A program made the position numbers and the translations under genes. From Vitrella brassicaformis (lineage: Eukaryota; Sar; Vitrellaceae), in the NCBI GenBank assembly GCA_001179505.1, contig CDMY01000781.1, forward strand, positions 71,293 through 135,292: a DNA stretch of 64,000 nt, in the 5' to 3' direction. Every line of letters starts with the position of its first letter. The stretch's first letter is position 1. Below, one piece after another: positions 34,450 through 46,113 of this stretch. The notes beneath the pieces were generated by a model, which had not been told where the DNA came from, searched no databases, and saw nothing but the letters and a program-made list of their open reading frames with translations.

Positions 34450-35704
34450 AGGAAGGTGACTGAATGCTCTATGTGTTGACGTCGATCACTCACTTCGTTC
34501 AATGGGCGTGGCGATGCATGACTGTTCACCCACACCAGACAGACAAACAGACAGACAGGCTGGCCGGCAGGCAGGCAGACATAGTGACAGCCCCCCCGAG
34601 TACTCGTCTCATCTCATCTCATCTCATCTCATCTCATCTGCCGGCCGCCGGACAGTCATCTATCTCCCGGGGTGAGACAGGCAGCATATAAATCAATCAA
34701 AACTGTGAGTCATTCCCTCACTCTCTCATTCTCTCCTTCATTCATTCGTTCAATACACATGTTCGTATGTATGTCATGTGAGGGGGGTGCCACGTGGCTG
34801 CGTGCACGGATGCATGGAATTGCCACCGTGGCCCCCTCCCTACCTCCCTCGCAGTCACTCATTCACCCACTCACCATGACCATGGATGGCTAGCTCAGTG
34901 GACTTAGATTCGACTCGACTCACTCGACTCGACTCTATCGTTGGCCGTCAACGGCATGCATGGCATGCTATGTGTATACGGATGGCACGGGGCCATAAAA
35001 ATAAATATACAAACGAACTGATAGACAGGCAGGCAGACAGACAGACAGGCAGATCCAGAAGGATCACAGATCACTGGCCGGCTGTCTCGCTGCATGCACT
35101 CTGGCTACCCGCAACTCCCTCCCCTCCCTTCTCTCCCTCCCTGACTCGATCATTCACTCTAGCTGTGACGGCTCGACTGGACGAGCACTTTTCGCTTTCC
35201 GCACCTCTCTGTCGCTCATGGATGGATGGATGGATGAATGGAGGCTTCCAAGGCATCCATCCATCCATCCATCCACGCTCTCCCCCCTTCTCTCCCTCCC
35301 GTCCTCTGCCCTCTCTAGCCCTCTCTCTCTACAGCAATTACCGCAGCTACAGCTGTCTGTCTGTCTGTCTGTCTGTCTGTCCGGCTGGCTGGCTGCACCA
35401 ATCATGGAAAAACACCCACCTCACCTCAACATCGCTCGCTCTACACTGTACTACGAGAGAAAGAGGGACACACACACAGGCAAGCAGGCGGGCAGACACG
35501 CAGGCGGGTCGGGAGGCGGGCAGGGAGAAAGGCAGACAGCCAGACACACACACACACACACACACGACTACACAACTCCAACTCCGCCCGCCCTAAATTC
35601 TGTTCACGAATGCGTTCACACATTCATTGACACTCAGTCAGTAGAGACCAACCAATCCACGAATGGCGCCAATCGACCGACCATGCACTGTACTCACTCA
35701 CCCC
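34450..35704. repeat. Convergent intergenic region with several microsatellites
   Basis: This is 1.25 kb between 3' ends. A TCTCA pentamer array is at 34606-34639, GACA/GGCA runs at 34540-34580 and 35025-35052, ACTCG units at 34910-34935, GGAT at 35218-35240 with its complement ATCC at 35257-35275 (a potential hairpin), GTCT at 35355-35380, and CA at 35545-35567. No gene was recognised. Confidence 0.65.
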
Positions 35705-36954
35705 TCACCGCGAGCTGCCGCGTGTGGTCGCCAGCTCCGTCCTGTCATTGGTGAGGAATCTCTCCAGCACTTTCTTGGCGATGGTCTCGACCACCTCCTG
35801 GTTGGTGTCCTGCGCGTCGCGGAACTTCTTGAGCGTCAGAGTGTCGCCGTCGGCCGTCACCCCGTGAGCCATGTTGTCGACCATGCAGATGCAGGCGTAA
35901 TCCAGGTTGAGCTCCTGCAGCAGCGTCAGCTCGCCAGCGGTGGTCATGCCCACCACATCGCCATAATCCTGGTAGAAGCGGATCTCCGACTTGGTCTCGA
36001 ATCGCGGACCCTTGCTCTGCGTGTAGCAGCCGCCATCGCGGATCGTCACCTGATAGACCAGGCAAACAGACAGACAGACAGACAGACAGGGTGGTGACTG
36101 TCGTGTGTGGTGTGGGATCGTATGGCTGTGTCATCCACTTACCCCCTGCAGTTCCTCCGAATCGTGGTGGAGCAGCTCCAGTAATTGCCGCCTCATTGGT
36201 GTGTCAAGGGAGGGGATAAAATGCGCCTTGTGGTCTGTGTGGTAGCCAGGCAGACTCCACGGAGCAAAATAGTCGTCTGCATCGGTCAGTGAACACCACA
36301 CACACAGAAAGACATTGAGATGAGCACGTCAGGAGCGCCTGTGTGTACACATATGGCACATCGCTTAACGTACTGGGTATGAGTACGGTGCCAATGTGAA
36401 TGTCTGGCTTGAGTGATCCCACACTCGAGAAACACACCACACGCGTCACGCCGAGCTTCTTCAGGGCACCGCACAGCGCCCGCCTGTTGATGAGATGCGG
36501 CTGCGTGTAGCTGATGCCCACACGACAGACGAAGGAAGAAGAAGGGCAGGCCACGACAAACAAGAGTGGGCTTACGAGATCTCTGCATTGCCGTGTGTCT
36601 GTCTGCAGTCACCTGGTGTCTGGGTCTGCATTATGGCGCTGAATGAAGGCGCAGGTCCTCTCGCGGTTCACATGGGCCTTGACTGTCCACGAACCACACA
36701 CACGCACAGAAACACACACACGTGTGCCATTTCCATCAGCGCATCCTGCTTGCTGTCTACTGACGCCTGGTACCTCTGCCGTGTTCTGTCCTGACGATTT
36801 CTTCCTGGAACTCTTTGAAGAGTGGCGTGTTCCAGAGGCCCGAGCCGCCGATGATGCCTAGCATCTCGTCTGACCGCGGCGAGACTGTGATGGTCAGGCT
36901 CTTGTCGGTCTCCATCTGAGCGGTCGGACAGCTGGTGCAGCTGCAGCCGTTCAT
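35705..36954 (-). CDS. MTAP/PNP-family nucleoside phosphorylase
   Basis: Phosphorolysis of a purine (thio)nucleoside in purine salvage. Start chosen at 36954 (MNGCSCTSC); an in-frame upstream open stretch exists. Motifs in order: MLGIIGGSGLW (phosphate loop), FIQRHN (usually RHG), QPHLINRRALCGALK, FSSVGSLKPDIHIGT, then GPRFETKSEIRF, GMTTAGELTLLQELNLDYAC and VDNMAHGV. Five to six exons. Methylthioadenosine phosphorylases usually have Asp at the base-recognition site, whereas 6-oxopurine enzymes have Asn; here the aligned residue appears to be Asn (VDNMAHG), so a 6-oxopurine or methylthioinosine substrate is possible. That reading is from memory of family alignments. A Cys pair (CSCTSC) near the start is unusual. 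Head-to-head with the RAB3GAP2-like gene. Confidence 0.8.
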
Positions 36955-37222
36955 CGTGGAAGGGAGAGACTCACTGCACGCCTTGCAAATCCCACACGAA
37001 GCCTCAGATCTCGGCACGCATCTCGTCTGCAACGATGAGATATGGACAGAGGGGATAGCCCTTCGTTTGCTGCGAAACCACCCGCCGCTGCTGCGAGCTC
37101 GAGCTCGCAACGAAGAAAGAAGGAGGAAGGGAGAAGCAAAAGCGCCGCCGTGTCACCGAGAGTGCCTGGCGAAAAATGAGACAATCAGTCATCTGACGAC
37201 TGAGCCCCCCCCTTGCTTGACA
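36955..37222. promoter_or_regulatory. Divergent region with 18-bp palindrome
   Basis: This is 268 bp between start codons. TGCGAGCTCGAGCTCGCA (37092-37109) is a perfect palindrome built from two opposed copies of the recurrent GAGCTCGCA element. Confidence 0.5.
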
Positions 37223-39560
37223 ATGCCTTCAAGTTCCCTCCTGCATGCACTGTCCCCGACGCCATCGGCGGAGAGCTACAACCCGTCTGAGAGTCTGTTC
37301 GCCACGTACCTGTCGGGCGGTCTGCTGGGCGTTGCGGTTGCGAGTCCGTCTCAGCAGGTGGACCGTCTGCTCTACTGGCGGTGGTACTGCAGCTCAGGGG
37401 AGCTGCAGCACCTGGACTTCATCTGGCTGACCGCTGAACATGCCAGGGAAAAAGTCACCTGCCTGGTACAAAGCAACGCAAGCAACAGAGGGAGGGAGGG
37501 AGGCAGAAGCCTTAAGTACTTACTGAGTGAGTGATTGCCTGTCTGTCTGTCAGGGCTGGACGGAGGTCGTCCCAGGCATCCATCACCTCATTGTCGGCTT
37601 CGGCAGGTCCGTCCGTGTGGTGCATGTGCCTCTGAATGAAGATCATTCAATCCACTCATTCATTCCACTCGTGTGTTTTGTGTGTTGTGTGGCTTTCCTT
37701 TCTTCCTTGATCAGCGGCCGCGTGTCGCTGTACACACACAAGGGCGCCCTCTGCCTCTCAGCGATATGGCACCCGCTGCCCGTCATCGCCATACGCAGCA
37801 CAAGGGGCGCCAGAAATGTCGGTAGCAGCGACGGCAGCCCCACCAGCAGCAGCATGATGCACGGACGGCAGCCTGTGCAGCACCCCCACGCCACTGATGA
37901 CAGCACGCGGAGTGCGAGCAGCAGCGGCATGGACACCTCAATGAGCCCTGCGCTGTGTGCTGTGCTCATCCTGTACGCGGACCACACACTGGTGAGATTA
38001 GATATCTACGCAGCCAACACGGGAGCCCAGCCTAAAGGCACAACTAACACCGCCATTGAATTGATGTGTCTTTGTTTGTTTGTTTGTTTGTCAGGTGCAC
38101 ACATCCAACGAGGCGCTTCGTCGCGAGGTGTATTCGGCCCGTCCCAACTCGTCTGCCATCTCTCTGGAGGAGCCACCATCACCCCCCCTCCCCTCCGAGC
38201 CCACACCGCCCCCCTCTTCACGCCGGCTCCCATCCCCCACACGCACTGACGACGACACTGCTGGCGTGGCCGTCAGGGACTTCAGAAAAGTCAAGTAGGT
38301 AGCGACGATGAATAAATGGCTCACGCTCGCCATGACGCTCACCGTGCTCTCTGTCTGTTTGGTGTGTCTATCTGTCAGGCTGGAGGATCGCGGCGAGACC
38401 TCTGATGTGACGGTGTTGGCACTCACTGGCCGTGCGCTGCCCTCTACCGACCTGTCAGCCATCGACATGGCGTACGACGCCATCCAGAGGGCCCACAGGG
38501 ACGGGCGGAGAAGCAGCGTGGCTGGCGCTGGAGGTGGTGGTGTGGAGGGCTACAAGCCTATCATGGCCTATGTGGCGGCGGGGTCGGACCCTTATCTATC
38601 GCTGCATCTGAGGCAGCCACAGGTATTCATTCATGTGTGTCAACACACGAGGCCATGCAAGCGCTGCGCACGTGTTGCTTGATGGATGGATGGATTACAT
38701 GCAATGCCTGCAGGAGGGCAGCTCGCCGACCAGCCGCACACTCGTGGGTTCGGCCACATCGGCCGCGTCAGCCGTCCTGTCGGCGGCTGCCTCATGGATC
38801 GTCGGCGGGGCCGTCGCCCGCAAGGCTTCGCCAAGCGGCACGCCCAGCCACACGCCGGCATCCCTTCCGCCTGACGCCACTCTATCCTCCAAGATCGCCG
38901 GGGAGCCGACGACTACTCCCTCTGTGAGAGGCGACAAAGATGACTGCCGCCCGCCTCTGCCGACCGCACCACCAGGTGGTTTGCCTTGCGGGGATGGGAT
39001 AGGTCGGGCGTGGCGTCTTGGTGTGCGTGTTGGTTTGTTTGTGACTGTCGTGTGTGGTGCTTTTGCAAATATTGCAGATGAGAGTTTGGGTCAGTGCCGC
39101 GAGTTTGCTGATCCGACCCGACGCGGGACGACCATGTTGCCGGCCCCCTGGAACCCCACGATTGCCGCAGTAACCGACACATTCGGACGGGTGAGTGGGG
39201 TTTATGTATGGTGGGGACAGACAGGACACCACGAGGCACCCCCTGTGGCCGTGTGTGTGTGTGTGTGTGTGTGTGCAGGTGGTGTTGGTGCATCTGAGTT
39301 CGCTCCAGTTCCTGCACATATGGAAGGGCTACCGCGACGCCCAAGTGGCGTGGGGCTGGACAGCACAGCAAACCCGGCGGTGCCTGGTGCTGTATGCGCC
39401 GCGGCGGGGGCTTTTAGAGATATGGGACGGGCGGCGGCTGGAGCGTCTGGCTGCCGAGCATGTGGGGGAGGGGGGTCGGCTGCTGGGGGAGGGGGAGGGG
39501 ATATTGCTCGTCATGCCGCACAAGGACAGGCAGATGCATGTCGTGCAGATTCCCGAATGA
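37223..39560 (+). CDS. RAB3GAP2: RAB3GAP2 N-terminal-domain protein
   Basis: Non-catalytic subunit of the Rab3GAP complex, which regulates Rab GTPases (Rab3 GAP and Rab18 GEF activity in animals). Blocks in order: MPSSSLLHALSPTPSAESYN, WRWYCSSGELQHLDFIWL, TEVVPGIHHLIVGFGS, RVSLYTHKGALC, CAVLILYADHTL, a Ser/Pro linker, then DPYLSLHLRQPQ, PWNPTIAAVTDTFGRVVLV, FLHIWKGYRDAQVAWG and VLYAPRRGLLEIWDGRRLER, which match the N-terminal beta-propeller of RAB3GAP2. About nine exons. The protein ends soon after this domain (VVQIPE, stop at 39558), so it is near half the length of animal RAB3GAP2 and lacks its C-terminal part. The linker (38700-38960) is Ala/Ser/Thr-rich. Confidence 0.82.
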
Positions 39561-40246
39561 ATGAATGAGTGAATGAACGAATGGCTAATAAATGAGCCAG
39601 CCGATGACTCGACTCGACTCTTGATGTCTGTCAAGTGTATCTCTTCGTGTCGTGAGTGAGCCGACACGAGGGAGGACGATTGACAGACAGACCATGGTCA
39701 CTTCTTTCATCAGATCGAGTGTTAATTGTCCCATGACATGCATACCAGCCCCTCCCCGCTCAAATCTCTCGATCGATCGAAAAAACCCAGACACGTGTGC
39801 TGTGCGCGTGTGTTGTGTCCCTGTCTTGTCTGCCACCGTCTGTGCGAGTGCCGGCGCATCGCATGGCTCTCGAACAGCGGGTGGGTGACAAAGGAAGCCA
39901 CACCGACGAATACGCGACACGTGTCTGTCCTTCCACTCATTCGTCTCGTCCAAACACATTGACTGACAAGAGGACGGCACCACTGCACCGCACACTCACG
40001 AATTCGCTGCCCGGAGCTCACACGCATAGCAACCAACGCATTCACACTTTCCCTCTTCCCTCCCCCTTGTCAGCCTTACACATAAGAGAGAGATGCAGAG
40101 AATGGCAGGCAGGCAACCAACAGACAGTCAGACCTTCATTCAGGCAGACAGACCCTTACACAACCATCCATCCCTCGCCCCACCCACCCACCCTCTTGTC
40201 CCATCCTGTCTGCTCCATCCATCCATCCATGGGTTTCATCAATTAA
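39561..40246. other. Convergent intergenic region
   Basis: This is 686 bp between 3' ends. AATG units (39555-39585), GATC tandem (39768-39782) and CATC units (40213-40230) are present. No gene was recognised. Confidence 0.55.
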
Positions 40247-41392
40247 TCACTTTCGCACGGCGCGTTTTTTGGGCGCGGCCTTGGCGTTGCCATTGTTGGG
40301 CTTGAGGCACTTGCTGGCGGGGTGGCAGCGGTGGCAGAGGTAGGGCTCCTCCTCAGGCCAGTTATTCACCTCCTCGTTGGTCATTCCCACACACTGCGAG
40401 TGGAACCACACGTGGCACTGGTCACACGCTATCATCGCTGACCCTGCCATGACCTTCCCGCAGTAGCAGTGCGTGTTGTCATAGTAGCTCTGCTGCTCCT
40501 GCTGCTGTTGCTGAGAGATGCCTGTGTTGGCATTGCTCGACGGCGTGGGTGATGGAGGCGCCACACCGCCACCCGCGGAGGACCCGGCTGCTGTGGCTGC
40601 CGCGCGGCGAGGCTGCTGGCGTGACGCCATGGTGGAGACAGAGGGCGGGAGCAGGGGCGACTTGACCTCGCCCTCACCCGCACCCTTGGCCCCGGCTGCC
40701 GTGCCGTATGGGAATGGCCGTTTCTTGCCCGCGTCGCCGTTGGTGCGGTCTTGGTCTTGCGAGGAGGGGTGGAGCTTGGCGCGGATGGGTCGTCGCTTGT
40801 GTCCCGCCTCGTCCTCTTCCTCATCCATGAGCTCCTCGCCCTCGCCCTCCATGGCCATGTTGAATGCGTTGGTGGGCAGGCCCTCCTCCAGCTGCCGCTC
40901 GTCGAGCTCGTCCATGGCCGCCTGGTCGAGGGGCGAGGCGGCGAACGATGCCTTGGGTGTCTGCAGGTGGCGCATCAGTCGCGCGTTGGCCGCCATCTGG
41001 TTGGTCCACTCGAACAGCGGCGGGGCGTCGGGCGGCGCGTTGGGGAAGATCTCACGGTGGTCGCCGTCGCCTCCCCCTCCCCCCTCCTTGGCCGACGGGC
41101 TCTTGGCCTCCTCCTGCTTGATCGTCACGGCCTTCCCTCCTCCCACGATGGGCGCCTCACCGAAGAGGCCGCGCTTGAATTGCTCCAGGTCGGCTATGGA
41201 GGCCGTGAGGCGAGCAGCATTCGCATCCTTGCCCAGGAGGGAAAGCGGCTCGCCCTGGCTAACGCGGGTCTTGAGGTTTGCGAGTGAGGGGCGGAAGGAG
41301 GCGGGTTGGCTGGGCGGTGGGAGGCGCGACAGAGCGAACTGGTAGAGGGTCGCGTCGGGCATGTCCACGTTACACACCTCGATTTGGCTCAT
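40247..41392 (-). CDS. Intronless PHD-finger protein
   Basis: Likely chromatin reader. A single open frame of 381 residues from ATG at 41392 (MSQIEVCNVDMPD). Residues 1-90 are helical and may pack with partners; then comes an acidic/Lys-rich stretch with Gln and Gly runs. The C-terminal PHD (about residues 308-358) has the full C4HC3 pattern: CYCGKV, MIACDQC, VWFHSQCVGM, YLCHRC, resembling ING-type PHD fingers that bind methylated H3K4 (the W in VWFH and the Met/Asp before CDQC fit). The tail is basic (APKKRAVRK), a probable nuclear signal. It is intron-free among multi-exon neighbours. An ING N-terminal helical domain is not obvious, so the call is kept general. Confidence 0.85.
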   Translation of the reverse strand: MSQIEVCNVDMPDATLYQFALSRLPPPSQPASFRPSLANLKTRVSQGEPLSLLGKDANAARLTASIADLEQFKRGLFGEAPIVGGGKAVTIKQEEAKSPSAKEGGGGGDGDHREIFPNAPPDAPPLFEWTNQMAANARLMRHLQTPKASFAASPLDQAAMDELDERQLEEGLPTNAFNMAMEGEGEELMDEEEDEAGHKRRPIRAKLHPSSQDQDRTNGDAGKKRPFPYGTAAGAKGAGEGEVKSPLLPPSVSTMASRQQPRRAAATAAGSSAGGGVAPPSPTPSSNANTGISQQQQQEQQSYYDNTHCYCGKVMAGSAMIACDQCHVWFHSQCVGMTNEEVNNWPEEEPYLCHRCHPASKCLKPNNGNAKAAPKKRAVRK

Positions 41393-42933
41393 CCTCGCTC
41401 GCTGGGATGAGTAGGCTGGAGAACTCAGACCAGTTACTGGACTCAGACCAGAACCTCACCGGGATCACCGATTGGAAGGTTGATGATTCAAAGACCTTCA
41501 GCAGCGGCCTCTCGCCTCACAGAGGAGCCTTTCCCTCCCAGACCCAAAGCTCCAGCGATCCCATTTTGCGAGCTTTTTGTCTTGTCGAGTGGTTCGTTCG
41601 TTCGGGAGAGCATGGCAGGGTGCCACCAGGATGCCCAGTCGAGGAGCGATGTAGAAAGGGTAAGATGACTGTCAGAGGAGAAAGAACAGACTCGCAGAGG
41701 CAATAGGAGAGGCTGAGATGAAAGCATGAAATGAGGTAACGGCTGACAAGGCAGATAGCCGATGCGTACCCACAAATTCACGTCCGCTGAGCCGCACGCA
41801 CCACACTCCTGCAGTCAGCACTGATCTCACACGCATCTCGGTGATTGTCACGCCGCTTCCTTTGTGCTCGTGCTGTTTCATTGTTGTGTTTGCAGGTACT
41901 TGCAGGTGACATGCATTGCACTGCATGATGGAGGGCCAGCCAGGCAGGCAGGCAGGGAGGAGGAGGATGGCTCCAGGTGAGAGGTTTATACGCGGACAAG
42001 CACTCTGTTCAGGCAATGTGGCAGTATGTTATGTTCGTGTTATTTTCCTCCTCTCTCTGTGTGTGTCAATCAGGTCATATGCGGCAGTGCGGCCGACATC
42101 ACCCCCTCCGCGCTGTCCCTTCTGGCCGCTGAGGTCGCACCTGTACTGGGCCGCTTGACGAGAGTGGGAAGCGCGCGTATGCCATGAGCTGCTGCGCGTG
42201 TGCACTTTGCCCCTGCCAGTGGAGCGGACCGAGATAGCCAAGCCTTTTCTTCTTGGCTGAAGTGGTCTTGGGCAAGTGCACATGGCGCGACGAAGACGAG
42301 ATAAGGAGCTTCGTTGTGGTTGGTGACCGATTCTCGGTAGCTGGCTGCTTCTGCTGGGGCATAAGTCCGTGACCTGCCACGAGTGTCAGCGAGACTAAGC
42401 GACCGTCTTATGGTGGACGTGGCGGTGGTCAGGTGGCTGATGGACCGGCAGAAGCACAAGCTGCTGCTGTGTCAGTGAGGGGCCGGCCAGTCAGTGGGTG
42501 AACTATCGGGGTGCCGCCGGAGTGTGTTCTGAATATGTCTGTGTCTTGTATATAAATGTTGGTTGGAAGTGCGGGGCGGGGCACGCAGCCGACAGGGGCT
42601 ACCTTCCCTTCATGTGTTGATATGCCAACTCGAAACACACACACACACACACTTTTTCCGTCCCTCAACCAGTGATAAAAACTCTCGACAACACGAACCA
42701 TAAACGAATGAAAAGGATGGGTCAATAGTGCTGCCCCTACCAAGCCCTGTTGTTCTGCAGCAAATGAGGAAGCCGGCCTTGCCATCTTCATCCTCTTCCA
42801 TTTGGCTTCAAGCTCGCAGAGAGAGGGAAGAAAATTTGCAGGCAGCAGAGGGGCTGTGTCACACGTGGAGGTGGTTGCCTGTTGGCTGCGTCCATTCCTT
42901 TCTTAAGAGAGGGGCGGAGATGAGCAGATAGCC
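41393..42933. other. Long divergent intergenic region with promoter elements and unclear reading frames
   Basis: This is 1.54 kb between start codons. TTTTGCGAGCTTTTTG (41564-41579) lies upstream of the PHD gene and AAGCTCGCA (42810-42818) upstream of the gene at 42934. The middle holds a possible gene remnant (42075-42478, listed separately), a CA tract (42636-42652) and a GGCA tract (41941-41957). Confidence 0.5.
42075..42478 (+). pseudogene. Possible frame-broken gene remnant
   Basis: Protein-like segments occur in order on the plus strand but in different frames: GSAADITPSALSLLAAEVAP (from 42080), RVCTLPLPVERTEIAKPFLL (from 42196), GKCTWRDEDEIRSFVVVGDR (from 42270) and VAVVRWLMDRQKHKLLLCQ followed by a stop at 42476. 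No convincing introns link them. Minus-strand frames are also open here, so this may be chance composition. The family is unknown. Confidence 0.25.
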
Positions 42934-43952
42934 ATGGATGCTGTCGCGCGGACGGCCGGAGGGACCAACTACGTGAAGTGGGGTCACTCGCAGCCAGGCC
43001 ACCATCAGGCCTTGTCACCGACAGCAGACATGCAGGGCTATGGTCCCCAGGTACACACCCCACCCCCTGGCCGATGCATGAAAGATCAGATCAGCTCGAG
43101 CGCACGTGTGGATGTGTCTGTTGTGTTCAGGTAGATTGTGTGCTGGCGAGCCGTGACGGTCTGCTGCTGTCCATCGAGCAGATCCGCGACATCTGCACCT
43201 ACGTGCTGGGCCCCGCAGTGCAGGTCGTCACGGGCGGAGGCTACGTCAAGGTCAGTCAGATCCATCCAACAACCGCATGGATGGATGCAATGCATCCTCT
43301 CTGTCTGGATAATCAATGTGTGTGTGTGTGTGTGTGTCCAACCGCTGTGCTGCAGGCCACCGGCAACACCAAGTCGACCATCCACTGCCTGTACATCATC
43401 AACGGCGGCGCCCAGTTCACCAAGACCGACAAGCTCCGGCTGATCGCCGCTCTCGAGGCCTCAGCCCACTTCACACCCGCCCAGAGCAGCCATCGCACCA
43501 TACGAGTGACCGACTCATACGGCCATGAGCTCGAGCTGGTGCCGGACAACTACTCGGACACGGAGAACCACGCACACCACCCCGTCCTCACCGTGCCCCC
43601 CGTGCAGGACACCGTGGCGGCCCTCAAGGCCATCAACCACTCCCGCGGCCTCGAGCTGACCACCTGGCACATCGAGAGGCTCGTCATTGCGGCCAATCAT
43701 CGTGTCCCCAGCAGCCTTGGCGGCGACCGCACACTTGTGCGGCAGTTTCTGCTGGCGACCGCCATCAGCATGATCACACAGGACAGCGGCAGTGCCGCTG
43801 AGGGCGCGCTCGGCTTTCCGTCGGACGGTGCTGTGGACAAAGCACATCAGAGGGCGGCCGCGATCGGGCTCGAGACCCACCTGCGGCGCGCCATCGAGTC
43901 TGGGCGGCTCATGGCTGATGAGGGGTGGGCACGCTTCGCGCTGAATCGGTAG
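42934..43952 (+). CDS. Unknown conserved-looking protein, about 285 aa
   Basis: Three exons in phase 0: 42934-43050, 43135-43250 (approximate end at GTCAGT) and 43355-43952. The protein starts MDAVARTAGGTNYVKWGHSQ, has a globular middle (LSIEQIRDICTYVLGPAVQV; TIHCLYIINGGAQFTKTDKL), an acidic His-containing linker (YSDTENHAHHP) and a helical C-terminal domain (AALKAINHSRGLELTTWHIE; VRQFLLATAISMITQD) ending WARFALNR. No signal peptide or TM helix. I do not recognise the family. The intron at 43251-43354 ends in a TG tract then CTGCAG. Confidence 0.65.
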
Positions 43953-46113
43953 ACAGAGCGCGTCAGGGGACTGACTGGGATGGGGGAGGGCGGCGAGGCG
44001 GCATCTTTCTCCGCTTTTGGACCCTTTTTGGACAGACAGACAGACAGACAGAGGGGCCTTTTGTGTTTTCAAGAAGCGAGTGAAGAAACAAACGGAGGGC
44101 GATGACATACGATTGTTCGTCCTTTCGGACATGGGGAGTGTCAGTGGAGAGGGAGAGAGTGAGAGTGTGTGTGTGTGTGTATTTGTTGGGGGCTTTGGGG
44201 CTCTTTCTTGGGCTGTTTGCAGTGGCTGCCTGCTCTAACTGCGGCGGCGATCTGGTGGGTGTGGTGGTTGGAAGAGATTTGATCATGTCGGTTGCTTGCA
44301 TGAGTAGCTTTCGTGCTAGCTCTTTGGTAGTATACCTCACAGCAGGTCTGTGTGTGTGTGCGTGGGTGTGTGTGTGTGTGTGTACGATGGCCTTTTTGGA
44401 TCGATGCCTGCCAGACGAGTGAGTGCAGACATCTCAACGTCTGACATATCAACCAACGTCTCATCTGTAATCAATTTCATGCAAACTGACTGGTCAGTCC
44501 GACGACATCCGTCCGTTCAGTTTGTGCGCTCTGCAGCACAGCAATTGATTGAGTTTGTCAGTCTGACATCCGATAAGCATCGTTCGATGATGGATAACAG
44601 ATGCTCAGACAGACCACACTCAGCCCATTGCCGGAGGAGCAGACCACGCACGCACCAACCACAAGCTAGGGACAAGAGGTATACAGGGAGGCAGGCAGGC
44701 AGGCAGCCGGGAAGGTGTGCACTACCGTGGTCAGAGTCGGTCGGCACCGAGGCAGGCTGTGGCTGGGCATAGCCACAGACCCCAGCCAGGTAAGACGAGA
44801 GAGGTAAGACGAGAGAGAGATGATGCGCTGCCTGCTTGATTTCTTTCTTTCTTGATAAACCCATCCATCCATCCATCAGGCGTCCCCGATGCGATTACAC
44901 CACAGCCAGACTTGACGTCAGCAAACAACACAACGCACGCAACAAAACAAGGTCAAACAACAGGCAGCCAGCCGTCCGTCAGACAGACAGACATTCAGCC
45001 AAAATCGTACACTTACACATCACATGTACGTGTAATATGTGTGTATGTATGTATGTATGTATGCGTGTGTGCATGGTGTGCATGCCGATTGATGCAGAAG
45101 GACTGGCTGCCTTACACGACACCACACGACACGCGCATGTCATGGCCGTGACTGAGCGAATGAGTCAGTGAGTGAGTGAGTCAATGATGTGTGCCTGGCA
45201 CGGATGTGGTGAGGCAATCCAATGGATGAAGGGTCTCTCTCGAGATATTCCCTCCATCTCAGAGCTGCTCTCTCACACAGGGGTGACCCTGACCGATAGG
45301 CGTGGCATCCAAATCCACGACGCTGTTTCTGCAGACAGCGTAGAGGATCAGGATGCCACCCGTTGCCGCCAAGGCCGCCGCCATGTGCTTCGAAGCCAGC
45401 ACCAGAATCAGTAAGTGAGTCGCCCTCAATGGATGCCTGCCTCGCTCTAAACCGACCCGCCCGGCCTGCCTGCAAAAAGCGCCACTACTTCGGCAGGCCA
45501 GCAGCGGATATCACAGCAGGAGGCGTACGCAAAGAGCGATACGATACGGCAACATATGTGAACGAATGCGCGTGCACGTGTGTGTGTGTGGGCGAGTGAG
45601 GGAGTGAGTGAGTGACTGAGTGAGTGCCTCAGTGGGTGAGGCCGCTCGCCAGGTGGCCTGGTGAAAATGGCCGCCTGGCGGTGATATGCAGGCGAGGCGT
45701 CGTGTACATATACACTGAGAACAGCGGCAGGGCAGACAGACAGACAGTCAGACAGACAGTCAGACAGACAGACAGGGAGTGAGGCAGTGAGGGAGGGATC
45801 GAGGCAGACAGGCACGCAGAGACCAAAAAACAGCCTGCCTACGTCCATTTATTATGTCGGTGCGATGGTAAGAAAAGCGAGGGGCGGGATGCGTGTGTGT
45901 GTGTGTGTGTATGGGAGAGAGAGCGAGGGCAGACAGACAGACAGACAGACAGACAGGCAGGCAGACAGACAGCTAGGCAGCCGGGCAGGCAGGCAGGAAG
46001 GCACAAGAAGTCAGCAGGCAGGTAGAAAGTAAGCAAAAACCAGCGTCAGCAAGCCTAGAGCACCGAGTCGTCCGTCCACTCGCAAGCTTCTCGCAAACAC
46101 AGGAAAAAGTCAC
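43953..46113. repeat. 2.2-kb convergent intergenic region, microsatellite-rich
   Basis: No convincing gene. GACA at 44033-44052, TG tracts at 44163-44180 and 44347-44384, GGCA at 44690-44705, TATG/GTAT at 45042-45065, GAGT/TGAG runs at 45160-45182 and 45594-45625, GACA at 45736-45773 and 45930-45972. Open frames up to 140 codons are driven by these repeats. It is the longest gene-free stretch in the window. Confidence 0.6.

Noticed and set aside
34606-34639. TCTCA pentamer array considered as telomeric or CRISPR-like
   Set aside because: Short plain microsatellite with no spacers and not a telomere unit.
43953-46113. Several 100-140 codon frames
   Set aside because: Driven by GACA, TG and GAGT repeats; no splice-linked protein-like blocks.
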